A stretch of DNA of 64,000 nt from JAEUPI01 sp963814435 (GCA_963814435.1 CAWFCV010000004.1:62001-126000), one strand, 5' to 3'. Counted from the first letter of the stretch, positions 44,141 to 55,267 are shown. The notes: generated by a model not told the origin, from the sequence alone. Numbers and translations: made by a program.

Positions 44141-45369
44141 TCAAGATCTTCCCCAAGCTGTCCGAGACCTTCATCCTCGAAGAGGTGCTCGGCCTCGAAC
44201 GACTGGGCGTGCGCTGCGGCTGTACACGCTGGCGCGAGCCGACCGACCAGGTCGTGCACCCGGCGGTGGCGCGGGTGCGCGCGCAGCCGGTGCGCGTGCC
44301 CGGCGGCGCTGCGCGAAGACCCGCTGGGTTTCGCCGCCCGCCACCTGCGCCTGCTGGCGCGACGCATCCGCTGCGCTACGCCGTGCAGCTCGCTGCAGCG
44401 CGTCGCGCGCGGTCGCGCCGGCTGGCGCGATTTCGCCTGCGCGCCGGCTGGCTGGCGGGCCAGATGCGCGACGACGGCGTCGAGCACCTGCACACCCACT
44501 TCATCTCCACGCCGGCCGATGTGGCCGCGCTGTCGCATCGGGCCTGAGCGGCCTGCCGTTCTCGATCTCGGCGCACGCCAAGGACATCTACCTGTCCGAC
44601 GCTGCCGACCTGCGCCGCAAGCTGCACGCGGCACGCTTCACCGTCACCTGCACCGACTTCAACTGCCAGACGCTGCGGCAGATCGCGCCGCGAGGCGCCG
44701 GTGCACCGCATGTACCACGGCATCGACCACCAGGCGTTTCACCCGCGCCACCGCGTGCGCGCTGTCAGCTGGTGCCGCTGATCCTGAGCGTCGGGCGCCT
44801 GCGCGAGAAGAAGGGCCTGGACACGCTGATCCATCGCCTGCGCGCTGCTGCGCCAGCGCGGCCAGCCGTTCCGCTGCGAGATCGTCGGCTACGGCGAGGA
44901 GCAGGAACGACTGGCCGCGCAGATCCGAGCGGCTCGGGCTCGACGATCAGGTCAGCCTCGTCGGCAAGCTGGCGCGCGAGCAGGTGATCGAGCGCTACGC
45001 CCGTGCGGCCGTCTACGTGCAGCCGTCGCGCATGGCCGCCGATGGCGACCGCGACGGCATCCCCAACGTGCTGCTCGAGGCGATGGCGATGGGCGCTGCC
45101 GGTGGTGGCCTCCCGCGTCTCGGGCATTCCCGAGCTGGTGCGTGCACGGCCACAACGGCCTGCTGGTCGAACCCGACGACGCCGCGGCGCTGGCCGACGC
45201 GATGGCCGGGCTGCTCGATGACGCCGCGCTGGGTCGCCGCCTCGGCCTTGCCGCGCGCCAACGCGTGACCGAGTCCTTCGACAACGACCGCAACCTGCGG
45301 CTGGTGTGCCAGCTGCTGGCCCTCCACGATGAACCCGCTGCCCACGCCGCCTGCCGCGCGGCCGCTTGA
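44099..45369 (+). pseudogene. glycosyltransferase family 4 (WcaL-like), many frameshifts
   Basis: About 420 residues in at least eight pieces. Recognisable parts are GLLVKIFPKLSETFILEEVLGLERLGV at the start, EHLHTHFISTPADVAALSH, SISAHAKDIYLSDAADLRRKL, VPLILSVGRLREKKGLDTLI, YVQPSRMAADGDRDGIPNVLLEAMAMG, NGLLVEPDDAAALADAMAGLL. This order is that of GT4 transferases of the WcaL/ExpE type used in exopolysaccharide synthesis. It overlaps the end of the previous gene and ends with TGA at 45369. Codon quality stays high between shifts. Confidence 0.77.
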
Positions 45370-45373
45370 TGCC

Positions 45374-46737
45374 ATGCGACCCGCACCGCGGTCCACCGTC
45401 GCCTACGTGATGAACGGCTTTCCGCGCCTGTCGGAGACCTTCATCACGCACGAGATCCACCAGCTCGAACGGCTGGGCATGGACCTGCGCCTGTATTCGG
45501 TGAAGCGCGAGGACGAGCCCAAGGTGCATCCGGTGGTGGCGGCGATCCGCGCGCCGCTGACCTACTTGCCCAAGGCCACGCTCGCTGTCGGGCACCACGC
45601 TGGCACGGCTGGCTCGCGCGACAACCTGCCGCGCTTCTGGCGCGCGCACGCGCAGGTGGCATGGCGCCACCCGCTGCGCTGGTGCGGCGCGCTCGGCGCC
45701 GCGCTGGCGCTGGCTGGCGCCACCGGGGCCGCGACGAGGCCGGGCGCCTGCGGCTGCGCAAGGTGTTCATCAAGGAGTTCCTGCAGGCCGGCGAGATCGC
45801 CGCCGACGTGCTGCGCGCACGGCGACGTCGGCCACCTGCACGGCCACTTCTGCCACGGCGTGGCGACGATCACCTGGTTCGCCAGCCGCATGACCGGCAT
45901 CCGCTTCAGCTTCACCGCGCACGCCAAGGACATCTACCAGGCCGAGCTCAACCCCGGCCGGCCTGCTCGAGCGCAAGCTCGGCGCGGCGCGCTTCGTCGC
46001 CACCTGCACCTGCGCCAACGCGCAGGTGCTGCGCGCGCGCCACCCGCGGCCCGACGAGGTGCACGCGATCTACCACGGCCTGGACACCGACTGGTTCGCG
46101 CCGGCGCCCGCGCGCGCCGCGGCCACGCCGCCGCTGATCCTCGCGGTCGGCCGCTTGGTCGAGAAGAAGGGCTTCGACCAGCTGATCGAAGCCTGCGCGC
46201 GGCTGCGCGACGCCGGCGTGCGCGTTCGGCTGCCTGATCGTCGGCGAACGCGGCAGCGCCTACGAATCGATGCGCGCAGCTGATCGCCGAGCGCGGACTG
46301 GCCGGCCACGTGCGGCTTGCGCAGGCGCCGTCACGCAGGACGAGCTGCGCGAGATCTACGCGCGCGCCCGCGTCTTCGCGCTGCCCTGCCAGATCATGGA
46401 AGACGGCGACCGCGACGGTTTTCCGAACGTGCTGGCCGAAGCGATGGCGATGGGCGTGCCGGTGGTCTCGACCCGCATCTCGGGCATCCCCGAGATGATC
46501 GACGACGGCGTGCACGGCCTGCTGGTCGAGCCGCGCGACCCCGACGCGCTGGCCGACGCGCTGCGCCGCGTGCTCGAGCGACGACGCACTGCACGCCCGG
46601 CTGGCGCGCGACGGGCGCGCGGCGCATCTGCGAGCGCTTCGATTCGCGCCGCACCACGCTGGCGCTGCGCGACCTGTTCGTCGCGGCAGCTGACGGTCGC
46701 GCCGCAGCCGTTGCCGGCGCAGGAGGCGCGCGCGTGA
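45374..46737 (+). pseudogene. glycosyltransferase family 4, many frameshifts
   Basis: About 440 residues, paralogous to the previous gene. Visible blocks are VAYVMNGFPRLSETFITHEIHQLERLGMDLRL (start), VFIKEFLQAGEIAADVL, SFTAHAKDIYQAELNPG, AIYHGLDTDWF, LILAVGRLVEKKGFDQLIEACARL, ALPCQIMEDGDRDGFPNVLAEAMAMGVPVVSTRISGIPE, NGLL-type HGLLVEPRDPDALADAL. Shifts fall near 45590, 45735, 45825, 45960, 46212, 46277, 46330, 46587 and 46687. The stop overlaps the GTG of the heparinase-like gene (GTGA). Both GT4 genes keep the E-x7-E pattern that binds the sugar nucleotide. Confidence 0.77.
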
Positions 46738-48827
46738 ACCTGCGCGACGCCACCGATCGCGCGCTGGCCGCCTGCACGCCGGCCTCGATCTTCGCGGCGC
46801 CGTTCGCCGCGCTCGACGATGCCGGCGCTGCTCGCGCACTTTCGCGGCCCGCGCGCCGTGCACGTCGACCTGGTGGTCGACGCCGACGAATGCGCGCCGC
46901 ACAAGATCGACGCGCTGCTGCACGGCCGCTTCGAGTTCAACGGCGAGACCCACGCGCTGCCCGACCCGATCGACTGGCTCGCCAACCCGAGCGCCGACGT
47001 CGAGTGGCACATCCTGCTGCACAAGTTCTACTACGCGGCCGGCCTCGGCCAGGCCTTCCGGCGCAGCGGCGACGCGCGCTACGCGCGAGCGCTGGGCCGC
47101 GCTGATCGACGGCTGGATGCGCGTCACGCCGCCGGGCTTCATCGCCGCCGACGTGACCGGGCGGCGCGTGCAGAACTGGATCTACAGCCTGCGCCCTTCG
47201 TGAACCACGCGCGCCGCGCACGTGGCGCCGGTGGCGCCGGCGTTCCTGCGCCGCCTGCTGCAGTCGCTGCACGAGCAGGTCGAGTACCTGTGCGCGAACC
47301 TCACGCCCAAGCGCAACCACCGCACGCTCGAGCTGTACGCGATCTTCCTGGCCGGCGTGGTGTTTCCCGAGATGGCGCGCGCCGCGCACTGGCGCGAGTT
47401 CGCGCTGCGCGAAACGCTCGCCAACCTGCGCGCCGACCTGCTGGCCGACGGCGTGCACTGCGAGCTGTCCACCGACTACCACCACCTCGCGCTGCGCAAC
47501 TGGCTGCACGTGCGCACGCTGGCCGCGCGCAACGGCGTGGCGGTGCCCGCCGCGATGGACGCAGCTGCTCGAGCGCGCGCTCGAATTCAGCCTGCACGTG
47601 CACAAGCCCGACGGCATCGTGCCGAGCCTGTCCGATGGCGACGCGCGCGGCTTCCTGCGCTGCTGGCGCAGGGCGCCGAGCTGTTCGGCCGCGACGACAT
47701 GCGTTACGTCGCCACGCGCGGCGCGCAGGGCACGCGCGCCGCGGGCCACGCTCGCGCACTTCGCCGCCAGCGGCTACACAGTGCTGCGCAGCGGCTGGGG
47801 CACCGGGACGCACGACGTCCACCAGCCGCAGTACCTGGTGTTCGACTGCGGCCCGCTCGGCGAAGGCAACCACGGCCACTTCGACTGCCTGAGTTTCGAG
47901 CTGGCCGCGTTCGGCCGCTCGCTGGTCGTCGACCCGGGCCGCTACACCTACAGCGAGGCGGGCGACACCAACTGGCGCGTGCACTTTCGCGGCACGGCGG
48001 CGCACAACACCGTGTGCGTGGACGGCCGCAACCAGACCCGCTACGTGCCCAAGCCGATCAAGGAAGCGTCGCGCCACGCGCACGGCGCGGTGCGCCACAA
48101 GATCAGCGGCCCGGCGCCGGAGGCTGCCTTGCTCGAGCGCGTGCACGCGCCGGCCTTCACCTGCTGCACGGACGCGCCGCAGCCACGAATACGACGCCGT
48201 GCACGAGCGCTGCATCGTCTTCGTCGACGGCCTGTACTGGATCGTCAGCGACTGGCTGCGTGCGCCCACGGTGCACGACTACACGCTGAACTTCCAGCTC
48301 GGCGAGGCGGCCGAGGGCCACACCGCCGTGCGGCACGACGACGGCATGCGACTGCACAGCCCCGGCCTGGCGATGGCCCTGCCGGCGCGCGCCGGGCAGC
48401 GCGTCGAGCTGGCGTCGGGCTGGGTCTCGGCGCGCTACGGCTTCAAGCAGCGCGCACCTGCGCTGCGCTGCGACGCGCGCGGCACGCGACGTGGACTTCG
48501 ACACCGTGCTGCTGCCGTGGCAGGGCGAGCCGGCCCGCGTGCGGCGTGCACGACGTGCCGGTCAGCGGCGACGGCGGCGCGTCGGTGCGTGCGCTGTGCA
48601 TCGAGCTGCACCTGCACGGCCAGCGGCGCACCGACCTGTGGTTCCACACCCGGTCGGCGCCGGCCAATGCTTGGCAGATCGGCGACCTGCGCTTCGAGGG
48701 CCGCTGGCTGCATCTGCGCGACTGGAACGGACGCAACGCGACGCTCGCGCGCACGCATGCCGGCGCCCGGCTGCTCGGGCCCGATGGCACATGCGCGCCC
48801 TGCACGATTCCGGAGACGACGCGATGA
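46734..48827 (+). pseudogene. heparinase II/III family protein, many frameshifts
   Basis: About 690 residues if joined. The helical toroid begins with PSADVEWHILLHKFYYAAGLG, has PGFIAADVTGRRVQNWIYSLR, LYAIFLAGVVFPEMARA and HCELSTDYHHLALRNWLHV. The beta part has VFDCGPLGEGNHGHFDCLSFELAAFG and VDPGRYTYSEAGDTNWR, FRGTAAHNTVCVDGRNQ, the classic Heparinase_II_III motif. In exopolysaccharide loci such proteins act as uronate-directed lyases or glycan-modifying factors in the periplasm, though no obvious signal peptide is present here. Shifts lie near 46825, 47100, 47200, 47562, 47660, 47745, 48175, 48485 and 48545. UDP-glucose dehydrogenase in the same locus would supply the uronic acid. Confidence 0.8.
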
Positions 48828-50239
48828 CACCGCCGAACCCGCTGCCGCACGATCCGGCGCCTGCCGCAGCTGCCGCTGGCGCTCGATCGCCGCGCGATGG
48901 CAGACGTGTTCGCTGCGCAATGGGTCGCGCTGGGCACCTCGCCGGCGCCGCAGGTGCTGCGCTGCGAGATCGAGCGCGTGAAGTACCGGCCACGCCGCAA
49001 CCTGGCTGTGGCGTACCGGCTCGTGCTGCAGGGCAACGACGGCGCCGCGCGCGAGCAGCGCGTGGCGGTACGCTTCTGCGTCGGCGGCGAGTCGGCAGCG
49101 CCGCGCCGCAAAGGCTCGGGCCGATCTGCACGCCGGCGGCCCGACCGGCCTGGCCTGCACGCACGACGCGGCGCTCGACATGGTGGCGCACTGGTGGCCG
49201 CACGATCCCAAGCTCGGCCGCGCCGCGCGAGTGCTCGGCGACGAGCAGGCACTGGCCGCGCAGGCTCTGCCCGAGTTGGTGGCGTCGCTCACGGCAGGCC
49301 GCGGCCGGCTGCTCGCGCAGCAGCTTGCCCTGGTGCAGGTGGTGCCCGAGCTGCGCGCGTGCGCGCGCGTGACGCTGCAGATCGAACCGGCCGCGGGCCG
49401 AGCGCCGGTGATGCGCACGGTGTACGCGAAGACCGACGCCGAGCAACGCGGTGCCGTGACCCACGCGGTGATGTCGGCGCTGCGGCGCAGCCCGGCTGCC
49501 GCGAAGGGCCTGTTGAGCACGCCGCAGCCGCTGCTGTGGCAGGCCGAGCTGGCGCTGCACTGGCAGGCCGAGCTGCCGGGCCGCGTGCTGCTCGACGTCG
49601 AGCCGGTGCTGCGCCCGGACACCTCGGCCCGCGTCGGCGCGATGCTGGCCGCACTGCATGCCACGCCGGTGCCGGCCGCGCGCCGCTGCGGCTTCGACGC
49701 GCTGCGCGAGCGCATCGCCGCGGTGGTGCAGACGCTCACGCTGGTGAGCGGCGACGAGTTGGGGCCGCTCGATGCGCTGGCCACGCGACTGACGGCCGGC
49801 CTGTCGCACCTGCGCGGCCTGCCCAACCTGACGCTGCACGGCGACCTGCATCCGCGCAACCTGCTCGTGCACGAGGACCGGCTCGGCCTGATCGACCTCG
49901 ACAGCGTGCGCCACGGCCCGGCGCTGCTGGAGCTCGGCGACTGGGTGGCCGATGCGCTGTACCGCGCGCTGCTCGCGGGCACGCCTGCCGCCACGGTGCT
50001 GCCGGCCTGCCGCGCCTTCGTGGTGGCCTATGCGCAGGCCAGCGGCTGGCACCCGGCCGAGCCGGCGCTGGCCTGGAGCGTCGCGCACAGTCTGGTGCAC
50101 GCAGCGCGCCTGGCGCTGCGTGGTCAACCTCAAGCCCGGTCGCTATGTGCTGGTGCCTGCGCTGCTCGCGCTGGCCGATGCGCTGCTGCGCGAGGGCACC
50201 CTCGACGCCGCGGCGCCGCCGCTGCAGCAAGCCGCCTGA
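48824..50239 (+). pseudogene. phosphotransferase (APH/kinase fold) 1, frameshifted
   Basis: About 470 residues joined from four frames; shifts near 48850-48866, 49098-49130 and 50120. Blocks: RRAMADVFAAQWVALG, LRCEIERVKYRPRRNLAVAYRLVLQ (the N-lobe with conserved Lys-Arg), then the Brenner motif LTLHGDLHPRNLLVHEDRLGLIDLDSV, which carries the catalytic Asp, Asn and the DFG-like Asp. Aminoglycoside-kinase-fold enzymes phosphorylate small molecules or sugars; antibiotic resistance is not implied. ATG 48824 overlaps the preceding stop (ATGA). A second kinase-fold gene follows directly. Confidence 0.76.
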
Positions 50240-51548
50240 TGCCGAATCCAGACCTCAGCCGCCTGCTGCTCGATGCCCCGCGCATCGGTGCGCAGCTGTG
50301 CGAGCAGATCCCGGCCTGGCGCGGGCTCGACCCCGCCTGGCTCGTCGTGCACCAGTCGCGCCGGCGCATCTCGCGCAAGACCGAAGAGGCCGGCGCGCCG
50401 TACCTCGGCGTGGCCTATGGATGGACCGACGCGGCGCCCCAGGCACCCTGGCTCTACCTGCGTGCGCACACACGCGGCACCAGTGCCGCGGCGGCCGCGG
50501 GTAGCGGCGCGTCGCACCTGGCCGAGCTCGACGCGGTGGCCTGGCTGCTGCCCGACGAGCCGGCGCTCGACGCGCTGTCGCGCTTTCTCGATACCGACAC
50601 GGTGGCGGCGTTGCTGCCCGGCGCTGGCGAGGGCCGTGCTGGCCTGGCGCAGCGAGGGGCGCGCCCGCATCGTGCGCTACGAGCCCGAATCGCACTGCAC
50701 GGCGCGCTACGTCATCGATCGCGGCGACGAGACCCAGGTGGTCTACGGCAAGTGCCATGCCGACGATCGCTGGCAGGCCAATGCGGCATTGCTGATGGCG
50801 CTGTGGCCCTACGGGCAGGCCCATCGCGACGCTTTCGCGGTCGCGCGTCCGCTCGGCGGTCACGCCGGGCTGCGGGCGCTGTGGCAGCAGGGCGTCGAGG
50901 GCCTGACGCTGCGCGAGGCGCTGGCCGGACCCGAGGCGCCGCTGTGGCTCGGGCGCGCCGTCGCCGCCCTGCAGCAGCTGCAGTCGATCCATGCGCTGTC
51001 GCAGGCCCGGCTCGACGCCGGCACGCTGTTCGCACGCACCACCAAGCAGGCCCTCAAGCTGCAGCGGGCCGAGCCCTCGCTGCGGCGCGCAGCTGCAACC
51101 GCTGCTGGCCGAGCTGGCCCGGCTGCCGGCCGACGGCGTGCTGGTGAACGTGCATGGCGACTTCCATGTCGACCAGCTGTTGTGCCGCGAGCAGCGCCTG
51201 GTGCTGTTCGACTTCGACAACTTCGCGGTCGGCCACGCCGCGCACGACCTGGCCGACTGCGCGAGCCAGCTCCTCGTCGACACCGGCTTCGCGACCGGCC
51301 AGCGGCGCGCACTCGCGCGGCAGCTCATCGCCCTGGGTCGCGAGGCGTTCGGTCGCCGCCTGGCGGTGGACGCGCTGCACTGGCATCTGCGCGTGCTGCT
51401 GCTGCGCAAGGCCTACAGCTTCTTCGTGCGCCATGCGCCCGACTGGGCCGAGCGCGCACGCGAGGCGATCGCGCTCGCCCGCCAGGGGCTGGCCGCGCTG
51501 GAGGACGACGCGGCGTGCCGCTGTGCCGATGAAGGGGTGATTGCATGA
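50239..51548 (+). pseudogene. phosphotransferase (APH/kinase fold) 2, frameshifted
   Basis: About 435 residues in three frames, shifts near 50640 and 51089. The N-lobe has VVHQSRRRISRKTEEAGAPYLGVAYGW and RARIVRYEPESHCTARYVID. The C-lobe Brenner motif is VNVHGDFHVDQLLCREQRLVLFDFDNFAVG, followed by HDLADCASQLL. It differs clearly from the preceding kinase, so the pair is not a recent duplication. Start is an ATG overlapping the previous stop by one base (TGATG). Two kinases beside glycosyltransferases suggest phosphorylation of a sugar or lipid-linked intermediate; this is an inference. Confidence 0.76.
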
Positions 51549-51578
51549 ACGCCGCCCGGCCGCCCGAAGGCGTTCATT

Positions 51579-51606
51579 CCCCCGTGGGGGGATCGGCCGC
51601 AGGCCG
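51579..51606. repeat. nested GC dyads before the ABC exporter gene
   Basis: CCCCC-GT-GGGGG (51579-51590) followed by CGGCC-GCA-GGCCG (51594-51606), both perfect, in the 70-base gap between the second kinase gene and the ABC exporter gene. Could be a REP-like intergenic element or an RNA structure affecting the downstream start at 51619. I cannot tell whether it is repeated elsewhere in the genome. Confidence 0.5.
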
Positions 51607-51618
51607 TAGGGGGCTCCG

Positions 51619-53390
51619 ATGAGCACCGACACACGCCGCTTCCGCCGTCTGGTGACGCAGTGCCTGCGCGAGCAGAAGGGCGCGCTGGCGCTGGCCGTGG
51701 CCGGTTGCTCGGCGTGGTGCTGGCCGAGCTGCTGGCGCCCTGGCCGCTGAAGATCATTTTCGACCACCTGCTGCTCGGCCGGCCGCTCACCGCGGCGCTG
51801 GCGCCGCTGCAGCCGCTGCTCGCGCTCGGCGTCTGGCCGGCCCTGGCGGCGATGGCCTGCGCCATTGCGCTGGTCGCGCTGGCCAGCGGCGCGAGCTCGT
51901 ACCTGCAGCTCTACAACAGCGCGCAAGTCGGGCACCGGCTCACCTGGCGGCTGCGCGGCGAGCTGTTCGCGCACCTGCAGCGCCTGTCGCTCGCACATCA
52001 CCGCGACATGCACACCGGCGAGCTGCTCACCAAGGTGGCTGGCGACACCAACCTGCTGCGCGACATGTTCGCCGAATGGGCGCTGGCGCTGGCGCGGCAT
52101 GTGGTCACCTTGGCGGCCATGCTGGCGGTGATGTTCGCGCTGAACTGGCAGCTCGCGCTGTTGGTGAGCCTCACGCTGCCGCCGCTGCTGGGCGTGATCG
52201 TCTGGCTCAACCGGCGTGTCAAAGCCTCGGTGCGCGAGCAGCGCGCGCACGAGGGCCGCATGGCCACGCGGCTCAACGAGGTGCTGAGCTCGATCGCGCT
52301 GGTGCAGGCCTTCGGCCGCCAGAGCTGGGAGGAAGACCGCTTCCGCGACGAGATCCGCCGCAACTACGAGAGCGGCATGAAGAGCGCGCGCGTCAGCGGG
52401 GCCATCGTGCGCGCGATCGCGATTCTGAGCGCGCTGGGCACCGCCTTCGTGGTGCTGCTCGGCGCGCGCGAGGTGCTGGCCGGCCGGCTCTCGCCCGGCG
52501 AGCTGCTGATCTTCGTGGCCTACGTGGGCAGCATGTACAAGCCGGTGCGCGACCTCGGCCGCCTGGCGGCCAAGTTCACGCGGGCCGGCGTCAGCGCCGA
52601 GCGCGTGGCCGGCATCCTGGCACTGGAGCCCGACATCGCCGACGCGCCCGACGCGCTCGAACTGGTGCGCCCGGCCGGCGAGATCGTGTTCGAGGACGTG
52701 TCGTTCGCCTATGCCGACGGCCGGCCCGTGCTGAACAACCTGTCGCTGCGCATCGCCGCCGGCGAACGCGTTGCGCTGGTCGGTCCATCGGGCGCCGGCA
52801 AGAGCACGCTGGTGAACCTGCTGCTGCGGCTGTACGAGCCCACGGGCGGGCGCATCCTGATCGACGGCATCGACATCCGGCGCTTCCGCCGCGAGAGCCT
52901 GCGCCGCGCGATCGGCATCGTGCTGCAGGACAACCTGCTGTTCGGCGTGTCGGTGCGCGAGAACATCGCCTACGGCCGACCCGATGCGCCACAGGAGGCC
53001 GTCGAAGCCGCCGCCCAGCAGGCGCGCGCGCACGAGTTCATCGTCGACCTGCCCGAAGGCTACGACACCGAGCTCGGCGAACGCGGCGCCACCCTGTCGG
53101 GTGGCCAGCGCCAGCGCCTGTGCCTGGCGCGCGCGCTGGTCAAGGAGCCGGCGATCCTGCTGATGGACGAGCCCACGGCGTCGATCGATGCTGCATCGGC
53201 CAGACTGATTCACGAGGCGGTGGCCCGCGCGCACGCCGGGCGCACGCTGATCGTGATCACGCACGATCTGGCCGGCCTTGACCGTTTCGACCGCGTGGTC
53301 ACGCTCGAGCACGGACGCATCGGGGAGCGACCGGCGCAGGCTGCGCAGCCGCGGTCTTCGCTGTCGGTCGTCGAGAACCGGTGTGCCTGA
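51619..53390 (+). pseudogene. MsbA-like ABC exporter (permease-ATPase), one frameshift
   Basis: About 590 residues. The N-terminus MSTDTRRFRRLVTQCLREQKG is in one frame and the rest, from LLGVVLAELLAPWPLKIIFDHLL, in another; the shift is at about 51703, where one G seems missing. Six transmembrane helices (to about residue 320) are followed by the ATPase: Walker A GPSGAGKST, signature LSGGQRQRLCLARAL, Walker B AILLMDEPTASID, H-loop VITHD. Type IV (MsbA/LipidA-type) exporters flip lipids or lipid-linked glycans across the inner membrane. Its position suggests it exports the product of the flanking glycosyltransferases. Confidence 0.85.
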
Positions 53391-53411
53391 CGCCAGCCTG
53401 CGAGCCACGCC

Positions 53412-54630
53412 TTGAGACGCATCCTCTACTACTGCCAGAGCCTGGTCGGCATTGGGCACTTGAGCGCGAGCCTGCGCGTGATCGAGGCCCTGCTGCCGCA
53501 TGTGCAGGTCGACTTGATCCAGGGCGGGCTCGACGGCGGCCGGCCGGCCGAGCATCCGCACTTCAGGCGACTGGTGCTGCCGACGCTGCTGCACGACAGC
53601 ACCCGCGGCGGCTTCATCGATCCTGAGGCGCCCGAGCGACGATGCGGCCGGCCTCGACGCGGTGTGGTCCGCGCGCGCGCAGCAGATGCTGGCGTTCCTG
53701 CGCTTCCCCTGCGATGCGGTGGTCATCGAGTTCTGGCCCTTCGGCCGTCGCCGCTTCAAGGCCGAGATCGCGGCGCTGCTCGGCGCGGTGCGCGCGCGCT
53801 GCGGCGACGTGCCGGTTTTCACGTCGGTACGCGAAGTGCTGGTGCCGCGGCCGCTCGAAACGGAGCGGCGCATGGTGGCCACGGTTCGAAAGCACATCCA
53901 CACCGTATTCGTGCGTGGCGACCCTGAGGTCATCCGCTTCGACGAGACCTTCTCGCTGGCGCGCGAGATCGCCGACCGACTGGTCTACACCGGCTACATC
54001 GCGCCCCCACCGACGGCGCGGCGTCCACCGCGGCGCGATCAGGTGCTGGTCAGCCAGGGCGGCGGCGATGTCGGCGGCGAGTTGCTCGAGGCGGCGATCG
54101 GCGCCGCCGCGCTGCTGCCCGACCTGCACTTCGTGCTCGCCGCTGGCGCGCGCGCCAGCGACGAGCAGATCGCAGCGCTGCGCTCGCGCGTGGCCAGCCC
54201 CAACGTCGAGGTCCGGCCGTTCTTGAGCGACTTTCCCGAGCAGCTGATGGCTTCGAGGCTGTCGATCAACATGGGCGGCGACAACACCTTGCTCGATGTG
54301 CTGGCTGCGCGCACACCGTCACTGGCGTATCCCTACCGCGGCAACCCCGAGCAGGGCATCCGCATCGAGAAGTTCGAGCACAAAGGGCTGGTGCATGCGC
54401 TCGGCGCCGACGATCTGGCGCCCGAGCGCCTGAAGGCGCGCATCGAGCACGCGCTGACCACGCCGTATCCACGCCACGAGGTCGCGATGGACGGCGCGCG
54501 CGTCACGTGCGAGCGCGTGCTGTCGGTGCTTGACGGCCAGGCGCCGCCTCGGCGCCGGTCAGCGCTGCCGGCACTTCGCGGCGAGACCGATACCGATCCG
54601 GACGCAACACACTCGAGCGTCACTGTGTGA
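53412..54630 (+). pseudogene. glycosyltransferase (MurG/GT28-like) 2, one frameshift
   Basis: About 405 residues. The first frame, from a TTG at 53412, reads RRILYYCQSLVGIGHLSASLRVIE; one base after 53635 (an extra C in CCCGAGCGACG) the frame continues as AVWSARAQQMLAFLRFP, VIEFWPFGRRRFKAEIAALL, VFTSVREVLVPRPLE, VYTGYIAP, VSQGGGDVGGELL and LSINMGGDNTLLDVLAARTPSLAYP. Same family as the genes at 42839 and 55405. The TTG start is tentative. Its last 11 bases overlap the convergent phosphatase gene. Confidence 0.8.
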
Positions 54631-55267
54631 TGAAGCCGGGCTCGCAGCGGCCGCTGTGGCGACCGCCGAGCCTGATCGTGCTGATGTCGGGTACGACGCC
54701 GCCCAGGCGCAGCCGGTAGACGAGCTTGTTGCGCGGGCGGATCTCAGACCAGCGCTCGCATGGCCACCCGAGCACGGTACCCAGCAGCACGCGGTTGGTG
54801 GCGCCATGGCCGACGATGAGCACGCGCCGACCCTCGTGCTGCCGCAGGATCGCGCGCAGCGCAGCCTGCACACGCGCGGCGAAGTCGGCGAAGGGTTCGC
54901 CGCCGGGCACGGTGAACAGCCAGGGTTGTGCCTTCCACTGCGCCCACAGCGACTGCGCGGCCGGGTCGCGCTCGTCTCGCCAGCGGCCCTCGAGTTCGCC
55001 CATGCCGATCTCGTCGAGAGCGACGATGCGCCGCACTGGCGCGCCGGTCGCCTGCGCCGCGGGTGCCGCTGTCTGCTCCGTGCGACGCAAGCCGCTGACG
55101 TAGATCGCGTCGAGGCCGTCGTCGCGCAGGCACTCGGCCAGGGCTGTTGCCTGCTCGTGCCCCTTGGCCGACAACGCCGGGTCGAGCCGGCCTGTGACGC
55201 GGCCGCTGTGGTTCAACTCGCTCTGGCCATGGCGCGCGAGCCAGAGCGTGGTGCTCGATTCATCCAT
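54620..55267 (-). CDS. histidine phosphatase family protein (phosphoglycerate mutase-like)
   Basis: A 215-residue enzyme with the RHG motif LARHGQSELNHSGRVTGRLDP near the N-terminus (phospho-accepting His), Glu in DEIGMGELEGRW, and the second His in LIVGHGATNRVLLG. These define histidine phosphatases of the CobC/PhoE branch, which dephosphorylate sugar phosphates, nucleotides or cobalamin intermediates. It is the only minus-strand gene within the glycan locus and overlaps the end of the upstream glycosyltransferase by 11 bases. It may remove the phosphate added by the two kinases. ATG 55267 chosen by family length. Confidence 0.88.
   Translation of the reverse strand: MDESSTTLWLARHGQSELNHSGRVTGRLDPALSAKGHEQATALAECLRDDGLDAIYVSGLRRTEQTAAPAAQATGAPVRRIVALDEIGMGELEGRWRDERDPAAQSLWAQWKAQPWLFTVPGGEPFADFAARVQAALRAILRQHEGRRVLIVGHGATNRVLLGTVLGWPCERWSEIRPRNKLVYRLRLGGVVPDISTIRLGGRHSGRCEPGFITQ

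Noticed and set aside
48824..51548. Aminoglycoside resistance genes
   Set aside because: Only the general kinase fold is shared; location in a glycan cluster and unusual lengths argue against resistance enzymes.
43190..51710. Programmed ribosomal frameshifting as cause of the broken frames
   Set aside because: Shifts occur in both directions, dozens of times, without slippery heptamers or a common following structure.
51054..53933. Long minus-strand frame across the exporter region
   Set aside because: Shadow of the ABC exporter and the flanking genes; no start signal or recognised domain.
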